From Bradyrhizobium sp. NDS-1 (GTDB lineage Bacteria; Pseudomonadota; Alphaproteobacteria; Rhizobiales; Xanthobacteraceae): a stretch of DNA of 64,000 nucleotides. Under the pieces are notes generated by a model. It was not told where the DNA came from. It did no database searches and saw nothing but the letters and a program-made list of their open reading frames with translations. Below are positions 17,881-25,603 of the stretch, piece by piece (the stretch's first letter is position 1; each line of letters starts with the position of its first letter). The DNA lies in assembly GCF_032918005.1 (NCBI RefSeq), contig NZ_CP136628.1, forward strand, positions 5,875,501 through 5,939,500. Direction: 5' to 3'. The translations under genes and the position numbers were made by a program.

Positions 17881-17894
17881 ATGAGATAGATCAA
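17881..17894. promoter_or_regulatory. Candidate FixK2 box upstream of usp-CBS operon
   Basis: Read on the minus strand this is TTGATCTATCTCAT, which differs from TTG(A/C)-N6-(T/G)CAA only in the last base. It is centred about 64 nt before the usp start codon. Confidence 0.4.
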
Positions 17895-18020
17895 GGAGGC
17901 CGCCGGCACCCGATTTGCCCTCCTTAGACTCGACGGAACTTGCCTCCGGCCCGGCCTTAGGCGACATTAGGGGAGCGGTAACCCCGTCCGGGGCCGCCGC
18001 ATCAGGATCAGGAGCTTCAT

Positions 18021-19538
18021 TTGTCGCCGACCCGCGTAACGCACTCGCAGGACGATGGTCGGGGCGAACGTTTCCGCGTTCGGATCGAAGGATTTGGCGT
18101 CGGCACCTGGGATCTCGACCTCGCGACGCGGGAATTGGACTGGTCCGAGACCGCCAGCGCTCTGCTCGGCGTCGAGCGGAATCAGCCGGCGAGCTACGAC
18201 CTGTTCATGTCGCAGCTTCAGCCCGCGGACAGAGAGCGGGTCGAGAGCGCGATCAATCGCGTTTCCGAGCGGGGCGGCAGCTTCGATGTATCCTTCAGGA
18301 TCACGAATGCCTCCGGCACCGGGCAATGGATCCGCGCCCGGGCAGGACTCCTTCGGGACGAAGCCGGCGCCGCCCGTCATCTCACCGGCATCTTTCTCGA
18401 CATCGACGAGGAAAAGCAGGTCGAGGAGGCGTTGCGCACACGCGAGACCCACCTCCGCTCCATCCTTCAGACCATTCCCGACGCCATGATCGTCATCGAC
18501 GGCCACGGCATCATGCAGCTCTTCAGCTCGGCCGCAGAGCGCCTGTTCGGCTGGTCAGAGCACGAGGCGATTGGCCAGAACGTCAACATCCTGATGCCGG
18601 AGCCCGATCGCACCCGCCACGACGGCTACATCGCCCGTTACCGCACCACGAACGATCCGCACATCATAGGCATCGGCCGCATCGTGACCGGCAAGCGCCG
18701 CGACGGCACGACTTTTCCGATGCATCTGTCGATCGGCGAGATGGAATCCGGCGGCGAGCCCTATTTCACCGGCTTCGTCCGCGATCTCACGGAGCACCAG
18801 CAGACCCAGGCCCGGCTCCAGGAATTGCAAGCTGAGCTCGTCCACGTCTCGCGGCTGACCGCGATGGGCGAAATGGCCTCCGCGCTCGCTCACGAGCTCA
18901 ATCAGCCGCTGGCGGCGATCAGCAATTACATGAAGGGATCGCGGCGCCTCCTCGCCGGCAGCAGCGATCCCAACATGCCGAAGGTCGAAAGCGCGCTGGA
19001 TCGCGCAGCGGAGCAGGCCTTGCGCGCCGGCCAGATCATCAGGCGCCTGCGCGACTTCGTCTCCCGCGGCGAATCGGAGAAGCGGGTCGAGAGTCTGTCC
19101 AAGCTGATCGAGGAGGCCGGTGCGCTCGGGCTCGCCGGCGCGCGCGAGCAGAACGTGCAGCTCCGCTTCAGCCTCGATCCTGACGCCGATCTCGTCCTTG
19201 CCGACCGCGTGCAGATCCAGCAGGTGCTGGTCAATCTGTTTCGCAACGCACTCGAAGCAATGGCGCAGTCGACGCGGCGCGAACTCGCCGTCGCCAACAC
19301 CCGTGCTGCCGACGACATGATCGAGGTGGCGGTCTCCGACACCGGCTCGGGCTTCCGGGAGGACGTCATTCCAAACCTGTTCCAGACCTTCTTCACCACC
19401 AAGGACACCGGCATGGGCGTGGGTCTCTCCATCAGCCGCTCGATCATCGAGGCTCACGGCGGCCGCATGTGGGCCGAGAGCAATGCAGCGGGCGGAGCGA
19501 CATTCCGCTTCACCTTGCCGGCAACCGACGAAAGCTGA
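18021..19538 (+). CDS. fixL: Oxygen-sensing heme histidine kinase FixL
   Basis: A 505-residue PAS-PAS-histidine kinase. The N-terminal PAS-like domain spans about residues 15-135. The heme PAS domain (about 140-260) carries the proximal heme ligand His200 in RHDGYIARY and Arg220, matching the residues known in B. diazoefficiens FixL. The kinase part has His291 in the H box (ALAHELNQPL), an N box near NLFRNALEAM, DTGSGF and GMGVGLSI. The start is a TTG with AGGAG six bases upstream, giving exactly the family length. No membrane segments, so soluble. fixJ follows three bases after the stop. Confidence 0.98.
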   Translation: MSPTRVTHSQDDGRGERFRVRIEGFGVGTWDLDLATRELDWSETASALLGVERNQPASYDLFMSQLQPADRERVESAINRVSERGGSFDVSFRITNASGTGQWIRARAGLLRDEAGAARHLTGIFLDIDEEKQVEEALRTRETHLRSILQTIPDAMIVIDGHGIMQLFSSAAERLFGWSEHEAIGQNVNILMPEPDRTRHDGYIARYRTTNDPHIIGIGRIVTGKRRDGTTFPMHLSIGEMESGGEPYFTGFVRDLTEHQQTQARLQELQAELVHVSRLTAMGEMASALAHELNQPLAAISNYMKGSRRLLAGSSDPNMPKVESALDRAAEQALRAGQIIRRLRDFVSRGESEKRVESLSKLIEEAGALGLAGAREQNVQLRFSLDPDADLVLADRVQIQQVLVNLFRNALEAMAQSTRRELAVANTRAADDMIEVAVSDTGSGFREDVIPNLFQTFFTTKDTGMGVGLSISRSIIEAHGGRMWAESNAAGGATFRFTLPATDES

Positions 19539-19541
19539 TTC

Positions 19542-20159
19542 ATGACGACCAAGGGACATGTCTACGTTATCGACGACGATGCCGCGATGCGCGATTCGCT
19601 GAACTTCCTGCTGGATTCCGCCGGATTCGGCGTCACGCTTTTCGACAGCGCAATCGCCTTTCTCAATGCCCTGCCCGGGCTCGGCTTCGGCTGCGTCGTC
19701 TCGGACGTGCGCATGCCCGGCCTCGACGGGATCGAGCTGCTGAAGCGGATGAAGGCGCAGCAAAGCGCGTTCCCGATCCTGATCATGACCGGTCACGGCG
19801 ACGTGCCGCTCGCGGTCGAGGCGATGAAGCTCGGGGCGGTCGATTTTCTGGAGAAGCCGTTCGAAGACGACCGTCTCACCGCCATGATCGAGTCGGCGAT
19901 CCGCCAGGCCGAGCCCGCCGCCAAGAACGAAGCCGTCTCGCAGGACGTCGCCGCCCGAGTCGCGTCCTTGAGTCCCCGGGAGCGCCAGGTCATGGAAGGA
20001 CTGATCGCGGGCCTGTCCAACAAGCTGATCGCACGCGAATACGACATCAGCCCGCGCACCATCGAGGTCTACCGGGCCAATGTCATGACCAAGATGCAGG
20101 CGGGCAGCCTCTCGGAACTGGTCCGGCTGGCGATGCGTGCCGGCATGCTCAACGATTGA
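19542..20159 (+). CDS. fixJ: Response regulator FixJ
   Basis: A 205-residue two-domain regulator. The receiver (residues 1-120) has acidic residues at 11-13, phospho-acceptor Asp55 in SDVRMPG and a conserved Lys in LEKPF; the LuxR-type DNA-binding domain (about 140-205) contains LSPRERQVMEGLIAGLSNK. Phosphorylated by FixL, it activates fixK2. It begins three bases after fixL with no clear ribosome-binding site, implying translational coupling. Confidence 0.98.
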   Translation: MTTKGHVYVIDDDAAMRDSLNFLLDSAGFGVTLFDSAIAFLNALPGLGFGCVVSDVRMPGLDGIELLKRMKAQQSAFPILIMTGHGDVPLAVEAMKLGAVDFLEKPFEDDRLTAMIESAIRQAEPAAKNEAVSQDVAARVASLSPRERQVMEGLIAGLSNKLIAREYDISPRTIEVYRANVMTKMQAGSLSELVRLAMRAGMLND

Positions 20160-20203
20160 GACAGGTCAATCCCCCGTTCCGGCGCTGTGCTAGCCTAAGC
20201 AGC

Positions 20204-20620
20204 ATGATCGAGGTCGGTTCACATCATGAGCGGCCGTCGTCGTCAGCGCGCCGCACCGTCTATGTGGTCGATGATGACGCCGCCGTCCTGGGGTCCCTGC
20301 GGTTCCTGCTGGAGACCGACGGCTTCGCCGTGCGAACCTTCAGGAGCGGCACGGCACTGCTCAATGTCAGCGGCGCGCCCGGTCCGGACTGCTACGTCAT
20401 CGACTACAAGATGCCGGGCCTCAACGGTATCGAGCTCGCCGGCCAGTTGCGCGAATCCGACCGCGACGCGCCTGTGATCCTGATCACCGGCTATCCCGAC
20501 GAGAATATCTCGGCCCGGGCTGCGACGGCGGGCATCAAAGACGTGGTTTTGAAGCCGCTTCTGGACGAAAACCTCGTCAAGTGCATCCGCCATGCCATCC
20601 AGGACCGCACCCGCGCCTGA
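20204..20620 (+). CDS. Single-domain response regulator between fixJ and fixK2
   Basis: A 138-residue stand-alone receiver domain without an output domain. Acidic pocket residues lie at 23-25, the phospho-acceptor is Asp67 in VIDYKMPGLNG, and the conserved Lys is in VVLKPL. The open frame extends far upstream through fixJ in another reading frame, which is not coding; the ATG at 20204 gives a normal receiver N-terminus after a short tail. It lies 44 bp after fixJ on the same strand, the position of the receiver gene found between fixJ and fixK2 in B. diazoefficiens. Its role, perhaps as a phosphate sink or competitor for FixL, is not known to me. Confidence 0.9.
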   Translation: MIEVGSHHERPSSSARRTVYVVDDDAAVLGSLRFLLETDGFAVRTFRSGTALLNVSGAPGPDCYVIDYKMPGLNGIELAGQLRESDRDAPVILITGYPDENISARAATAGIKDVVLKPLLDENLVKCIRHAIQDRTRA

Positions 20621-20636
20621 CCTATGGGATTCTACG

Positions 20637-20652
20637 TAGGTAATCGTCCTTA
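20637..20652 (+). promoter_or_regulatory. Candidate FixJ-binding site before fixK2
   Basis: TAGGTAATCGTCCTTA resembles the FixJ site TAAGTAATTTCCCTTA of rhizobial fixK/nifA promoters (as I recall it, four differences in 16). It begins 87 bp upstream of the fixK2 start, where FixJ would be expected to bind. Confidence 0.4.
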
Positions 20653-20723
20653 AGATATCGCTCGAAATTTCCGGATGGCACAATCCAGCGTAGCAATGCT
20701 CCATCACAACGGAGATGGCGCAG

Positions 20724-21422
20724 ATGCTCACCCAGACGATCAACACCCAGGCGATCAACACGCAGATTGTTGGCAAGATTGCCCCTGCCCATCCCGTCAG
20801 TGACCAGTTCGGTGCCGTCACCGGCCACGTCGGTCTGGTCGCCACGGAATTCTCCTACCGCAAGGACGAGGAGATCTACGGCGAGGACGAACCGTCCGAA
20901 TATGTCTACCAGGTCGTGTCCGGCGCCGTGAGCAGCTACAAGCTTCTGTCCGACGGCCGCCGCCAGATTGGTGCCTTCCACCTTCCCGGCGACGTGTTCG
21001 GCCTCGAATCCGGTCCCACTCACCGCCTTGCCGCCGAAGCCATCATCGACACCACCGTGCGCCTCGTGAAACGCGCCAGCCTCGAGAAGGCCGCGGGCAC
21101 CGACGTCCAGGTCGCTCGCAAGCTCTGGGCGATGACGGCCGGCGAGCTGCGCCATGCCGAAGACCACATGCTGCTGCTGGGCCGCAAGACCGCAATGGAG
21201 CGCGTTGCGACCTTCCTGCTCGAAATGGACCGCCGCCTCGCCGTTGCCGGCATGATGGCGCTGCCGATGTGCCGCCGCGACATCGGCGACTATCTCGGCC
21301 TCACGCTCGAAACCGTGTCGCGCGCGCTGTCGCAGCTTCACGCCCAGGGCATTCTCGGCTTCTCCGGCGCCCGCCAGATCGTGCTGCGCAACCGTCAGCG
21401 TCTGCAGCATCTCGACGCCTGA
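20724..21422 (+). CDS. fixK2: CRP/FNR-type regulator FixK2
   Basis: A 232-residue CRP/FNR-family activator that links FixLJ to the microaerobic genes. The cyclic-nucleotide-like beta-roll spans about residues 35-125, with no FNR-type cysteine cluster. The helix-turn-helix contains CRRDIGDYLGLTLETVSRALSQL, and Cys183 lies there, corresponding to the redox-sensitive cysteine known in B. diazoefficiens FixK2. The ATG at 20724 is preferred over the in-frame ATG at 20715 because GGAG then has a nine-base spacing instead of none. A strong terminator follows. Confidence 0.97.
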   Translation: MLTQTINTQAINTQIVGKIAPAHPVSDQFGAVTGHVGLVATEFSYRKDEEIYGEDEPSEYVYQVVSGAVSSYKLLSDGRRQIGAFHLPGDVFGLESGPTHRLAAEAIIDTTVRLVKRASLEKAAGTDVQVARKLWAMTAGELRHAEDHMLLLGRKTAMERVATFLLEMDRRLAVAGMMALPMCRRDIGDYLGLTLETVSRALSQLHAQGILGFSGARQIVLRNRQRLQHLDA

Positions 21423-21443
21423 TCTTCCTCCTCCCTACCCGCT

Positions 21444-21480
21444 TGGCCGGCCGAACTCGTTTCGGCCGGCCATTTTCTTT
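21444..21480 (+). terminator. Rho-independent terminator after fixK2
   Basis: TGGCCGGCCGAA and TTCGGCCGGCCA form a 12-bp stem around a short loop, followed by TTTTCTTT. It lies 22 bp after the fixK2 stop and could also serve the convergent MFS gene. Confidence 0.9.
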
Positions 21481-21489
21481 GGTCCGCGA

Positions 21490-22776
21490 TCATGCCTTGC
21501 GCCGTGTCTCCGGCATCACGAAGAGAACTAGCAACAGCCCCGTCGCGGCAACGCCCGACAGCCCGATGAAGGCCGTGGCATTGCCGAACTTGTCGCTGAC
21601 ATAGCCTCCGAGCGCCGTGCTCAGTGACGCGCCGATGCCGGTGGCGGTGCCGACGATGCCCTGCGCAAGGTTGAAGTGCCCGCTGCCGAAGGCGACGTCG
21701 GCCACGATCAGCGGAATCATCACAGCGAACACTGCCGCTGTGATGCCGTCGAACACCTGCACCGCGACCAGTAAATACGGGTCGCGCACGGTCGCAAACA
21801 GCAGGCCGCGAATCATCAGCGCGCCGAATCCGATCAGAAGCAACGGCCGCCGGCCCCAGAGCTGCGCCTTGCGGCCGACCGTCGGCGACAGCAGCGCCAC
21901 GATCGCTTGCGGGACGACGATGCAGAATGCGACGAGCACCGTTGCCCACTGGCTGGATCGCGCCGTCACGGCGCTTGCCATCAGCGGCATCATCGCAGCG
22001 TTCGCGAGCTGCAACAGCAGCACGCTGAGGGCGAAGACGATGAGCGGGCGCTGCCGGATCAGGTGCCAGAGATTGGTGTCGCCACGATCGGCCGCTTCAG
22101 GCGGCATCTCGCCGTGACAACGCCTGATATCGACCTCGTGCTCGCGGATGCGCGAGAGCGCGATCAGGGTCGGGATAACTAGCAGGAAGGTCACGAGGAA
22201 GACCGCCCGGCTCGACAGCAGATAGCCGACGGTCCCCATCACCGCCGCCGCGATGCCGCTGCCCAGCGAGGCGAAGCGCGCGTTGCGCCCCAGACGCTCG
22301 CCGATCGCGAGCGGGCCGACGAGACCGAGGCTGATCGCGGCGATCGCCGGGCCCAGCACGCAGCTCGCCGCCGCGTGCAAGGTGGCCGCGGCCACGACGA
22401 CGGCGAAGATCGGCATCGCCGCATAGGCCAGCGCGCAGGCGCCGATCGTCGCGATAGCCAGGGCGGCGACCAGCCGCTCCGATTTCGCGGCATCGATGAT
22501 CGCCCCGCCCGGCATCTGTCCGATCAACGCGACGATCCCGCCGATCGACAGCACGAGGCCGATCTCGACCTGGGTCCATTTCTGGGTGGTCAGATAGACC
22601 GCGATGAAGGGACCGAATCCGGTCTGGACGTCGGCGAGGAAGAAGATGAACCAGTCGAGACCGCGCAGGCTCTGGCGCGACGGCGCCGGAATGCCAGCGG
22701 CCGACGGCGCGGCGACGTTGTCCTGTTCAACGCGGCCGTCGCGATCCGCTCGGTTCGGCTTCCTCGACAACAGCAC
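21490..22776 (-). CDS. MFS transporter, last gene of the ABC-debranching enzyme unit
   Basis: A 428-residue major facilitator with about twelve helices, preceded by a ~38-residue hydrophilic N-terminus. MFS motifs are visible at GGAIIDAAKSERLV and in the C half at LSPTVGRKAQLWGRRP. The start is a GTG with GGGGAGGG ten bases upstream. It lies 23 bp downstream of the PRC-barrel gene. The substrate is not evident; the gene context (glycan enzyme, ABC exporter) is the only hint. It ends near the fixK2 terminator. Confidence 0.85.
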   Translation of the reverse strand: MLLSRKPNRADRDGRVEQDNVAAPSAAGIPAPSRQSLRGLDWFIFFLADVQTGFGPFIAVYLTTQKWTQVEIGLVLSIGGIVALIGQMPGGAIIDAAKSERLVAALAIATIGACALAYAAMPIFAVVVAAATLHAAASCVLGPAIAAISLGLVGPLAIGERLGRNARFASLGSGIAAAVMGTVGYLLSSRAVFLVTFLLVIPTLIALSRIREHEVDIRRCHGEMPPEAADRGDTNLWHLIRQRPLIVFALSVLLLQLANAAMMPLMASAVTARSSQWATVLVAFCIVVPQAIVALLSPTVGRKAQLWGRRPLLLIGFGALMIRGLLFATVRDPYLLVAVQVFDGITAAVFAVMIPLIVADVAFGSGHFNLAQGIVGTATGIGASLSTALGGYVSDKFGNATAFIGLSGVAATGLLLVLFVMPETRRKA

Positions 22777-22799
22777 GGCCGGTCAGCCCTCCCCGCACC

Positions 22800-23318
22800 T
22801 CACTGGATCGCTTGCAGCGGTTGAAGGCTGCCGGACGCACCGAGCACGACGATCGGCGTGTCTTCCTTGTATTCGGGCGCGGCCGCGACCTGCGCCTTGG
22901 TCAATTCCAGCGTGATGCTGTCCTTCTTGTTGGCGATCTTGCCGAATCGCAGTGCGTTCCAGTCCACCACGATCTTGCGGCTGCCGACGCCGAGAAACCC
23001 GCCGAAATCGATGGCCGCGGCGCGGACATGGCCGCCGCGATCGACGACGACATCGACGATGCGGCCCATGTCCTCACCGGCAGCGCTGCGCACGTCGCGG
23101 CCGAGCACGCCGTGGGCCTCGCTGGCGCCGATGATGGTCACCGACGGCGGTGGGGCGGCGTCCTTCGGCGTGACGGGCACCGTCGAAGCCGACGGCTGGG
23201 TCGCCGGCGCATTCGCCTCGCTCGGCCCTGTGGGAGGCTCGTCTGCGGCCCGCGAGGTGGCGACCGCCAGGTTCGCGACGAGGACGATGCCAAGAATCAA
23301 TGCTCCGATCGCACGCAT
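22800..23318 (-). CDS. Secreted PRC-barrel domain protein
   Basis: A 172-residue protein with a signal peptide (residues 1-25, ending SRAAD), a Pro/Thr/Ser-rich linker (about 26-60) and a PRC-barrel domain (about 62-150; GRDVRSAAGEDMGRIVDVVVDRGG). PRC barrels bind RNA, cytochromes or other proteins in different contexts; in Bradyrhizobium secreted copies are common and poorly characterised. GGAGG lies five bases before the ATG. It lies 20 bp after the debranching-enzyme gene, in the same likely transcript. Confidence 0.85.
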   Translation of the reverse strand: MRAIGALILGIVLVANLAVATSRAADEPPTGPSEANAPATQPSASTVPVTPKDAAPPPSVTIIGASEAHGVLGRDVRSAAGEDMGRIVDVVVDRGGHVRAAAIDFGGFLGVGSRKIVVDWNALRFGKIANKKDSITLELTKAQVAAAPEYKEDTPIVVLGASGSLQPLQAIQ

Positions 23319-23338
23319 GACGCCCTCCTTGCGCGCCG

Positions 23339-25543
23339 CTAGCGCGCCAGCACGATCGAGACCTGGATCTGGCCTCGCGTGCGCAACACCTCCAGCGCCA
23401 CGTCGTCGCCGTGGCGGCTGACGCGAAGATCGACGCTGGATTCGCCCAGGCGAAGATCGCGCAGGATCACCTCGTGGAGGAACGTCGGCAGATGCGGGTT
23501 GCGCAGGCGAATTTCGCCGCGCGCCACGTCGAACTCCAGGCCGAGGGCCGCTTCCAGCAGTGTGAACGGCGTCGCGCTGGCCCAGGCCTGCGGCGCGCAG
23601 GCGACCGGATAGAGCGTCGGGCCGCGCCGCTTTTCGCGCCGGAAGCCGCAGAACAATTCGGGCAACCGGCGCAGGTCCATGTAGGTCGCCGCGTCGAAAA
23701 GTCCCTTGAAGACATGCGCCACCGAGTGCTTGAGGCCGTAGCGCGCAAGCCCGAGCGCGATCAGTGCGTTGTCGTGCGGCCAGATCGACCCGTCATGATA
23801 GGACATCGGGTTGTAACGCACCTCGCCTCGCGCGACGGTGCGGATGCCCCAGCCCGAGAAGAAATGCGGTCGCATCAGATCGGCCGCGACGAGGCGGGCA
23901 CGGTCCTCGCGGATCATGCCGCTGAACAGGACCTGACCGGCGTTCGAGGTCCGCACCTTGCACTGCCGCTTCTTGCCGTCGAGGGCGAGCGCATAGGTGC
24001 CGAGCTCCTCGCACCAGAACGCCGCCTCGAAACGGTCGGCCAATGCCCTGGCCTCGGCCTCGAGCTTGCACGCACGGTCCGGCTTGCCGAGCCGCAAGGC
24101 GCAACGCGCGGCGAGCTGCTTGGCGGCGTAGACGTAGCCTTGGACTTCGGCGAGCGCGATATTGCCTTCCGCGAGCTTTCCGTCGGCGTGGAAGATCGCG
24201 TCATACGAATCCTTCCAGCCCTGGTTGGCCAGCCCCTTCTCGGTCGCGCGCTGGTATTCGACGAAGCCGTCCTGGTCGGGATCGCCGGGACCGTCGATCC
24301 AGGCCAGCCCCGCCTCGATTGCCGGCCATAGCTCGATCAACGTGGCCTCGTCGCCGGTGCGCTCGAAATAGCTTCCGGCCAGCAGGACGAACAGGGCGGT
24401 CGAATCCACGCTGCCGTAATATTGCGCGAACGGCACCTCGCGCAGCGCCGCCATCTCTCCGCCGCGCATCTCGTGCAGGATCTTGCCGGGCGCGGCATCG
24501 GCGAGCGGGTCCGTCGCCTTGGCCTGGAAATGCGCGAGCCGGCGCAAGACGCCCTTGGCGACGCGCGGATCGACCCACAGCATCTGGAGCGCGGTGATCA
24601 GGCCATCGCGACCGAACGTCGTCGAGTACCAGGGAATGCCGGCATAGGGATAACGCCCCTCCGGCGTCTCCGTCATCAGCATGTTGAGGTCGGCCATGGC
24701 CTGGCACAGCACCTCGTTGAAGATGTTGTTGGAGGTCTCGATGCTCGCGGCACCGATCGTGGACTGGCGCATCTCGCGGCGATGGGCGAGCAGCCCCCTG
24801 AAGAAGCGCGCAGGCTTCTCCGCGATCGGCCGGTTGCAGGACACGGCCACGAACAGCGATTCCGATTCATGCGGATCCAGTTCGATCTGCCAGGTTGCGG
24901 CATTCACCGACAGCCGCGTCGGACGCGGGTCGAAATGCAGGCCCGTGGTGCGCTCGGCGTCGTCGAGACCGCGATATTCAAACAGCACGTCGGTCGGCCC
25001 GAGCAGTTTGCTCGTGCCGGTCCCGCGGCGCGGGCGGCGCTCGCCGCGGACCTCGAACAGGTCGGCAAAATCGTTGTCGAACAGCAGCGTCAGCTCGAAG
25101 CTGGCGCGTGCGTCGCCGTGGTTCTGCACGCCGATGCGCTGATAGGCAGTGTCGCGCCACAGGAAGATCGTGCGCACGATGTGCAGCAGGTCCTTCTGAA
25201 ACACCAGGTGGCCCTGACGGTAGATGTCCGGATTGGTCAGATCGACGGTCAGCGCCGAATTGTCGTCGCGCAAATTGGAACCGAGCAGCAGCGGCTGGAG
25301 ATCGTCGAGCACGAGCTCCAGCCGCGCCAGATAGCGCGTGTCGCAGTGAAACAGCCCGTCCGGGCCGCCCGCGGAGGCGCCGATGTCGCCATGGCTGTCG
25401 AGCACGATGAACATGTCGTCGTGCTTGAGGGACCGCCGCGGCCGTGCCGCGGGCCCGGTCATCGGGATGTAGAACGTCTGCTCCGCGACCTGTTCCGGGG
25501 TCCGTGTCACGGAGACGAGTTGGGTTACGGCTTCGGCCGACAT
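23339..25543 (-). CDS. Glycogen debranching / amylo-alpha-1,6-glucosidase-like protein
   Basis: A 734-residue protein with the N-terminal bis-domain of glycogen debranching enzymes (about residues 30-250; includes DSHGDIGASAGGPDGLFH) and a C-terminal six-hairpin (alpha/alpha)6 glycosidase domain (about 270-690), with active-site-like segments WYSTTFGRDGL, PGDPDQDGFVEYQ and YHDGSIWPHDNALI. It probably trims alpha-1,6 branches or a related glucan; no signal peptide, so cytoplasmic. The start has GGGGAG six bases upstream. It follows an ABC exporter by 60 bp and precedes a PRC-barrel gene by 20 bp. Confidence 0.88.
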   Translation of the reverse strand: MSAEAVTQLVSVTRTPEQVAEQTFYIPMTGPAARPRRSLKHDDMFIVLDSHGDIGASAGGPDGLFHCDTRYLARLELVLDDLQPLLLGSNLRDDNSALTVDLTNPDIYRQGHLVFQKDLLHIVRTIFLWRDTAYQRIGVQNHGDARASFELTLLFDNDFADLFEVRGERRPRRGTGTSKLLGPTDVLFEYRGLDDAERTTGLHFDPRPTRLSVNAATWQIELDPHESESLFVAVSCNRPIAEKPARFFRGLLAHRREMRQSTIGAASIETSNNIFNEVLCQAMADLNMLMTETPEGRYPYAGIPWYSTTFGRDGLITALQMLWVDPRVAKGVLRRLAHFQAKATDPLADAAPGKILHEMRGGEMAALREVPFAQYYGSVDSTALFVLLAGSYFERTGDEATLIELWPAIEAGLAWIDGPGDPDQDGFVEYQRATEKGLANQGWKDSYDAIFHADGKLAEGNIALAEVQGYVYAAKQLAARCALRLGKPDRACKLEAEARALADRFEAAFWCEELGTYALALDGKKRQCKVRTSNAGQVLFSGMIREDRARLVAADLMRPHFFSGWGIRTVARGEVRYNPMSYHDGSIWPHDNALIALGLARYGLKHSVAHVFKGLFDAATYMDLRRLPELFCGFRREKRRGPTLYPVACAPQAWASATPFTLLEAALGLEFDVARGEIRLRNPHLPTFLHEVILRDLRLGESSVDLRVSRHGDDVALEVLRTRGQIQVSIVLAR

Positions 25544-25603
25544 GAGCTGCTCCCCTGCGCTTGTTTCAAGAAACGCGACCGACTCGAGAACGCGACTGTT
25601 GGT

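Noticed and set aside
20676..20690. Sigma-54-like TGGCAC element before fixK2
   Set aside because: TGGCAC is followed by AATCCAGCG, which lacks the TTGC -12 element at the required distance.
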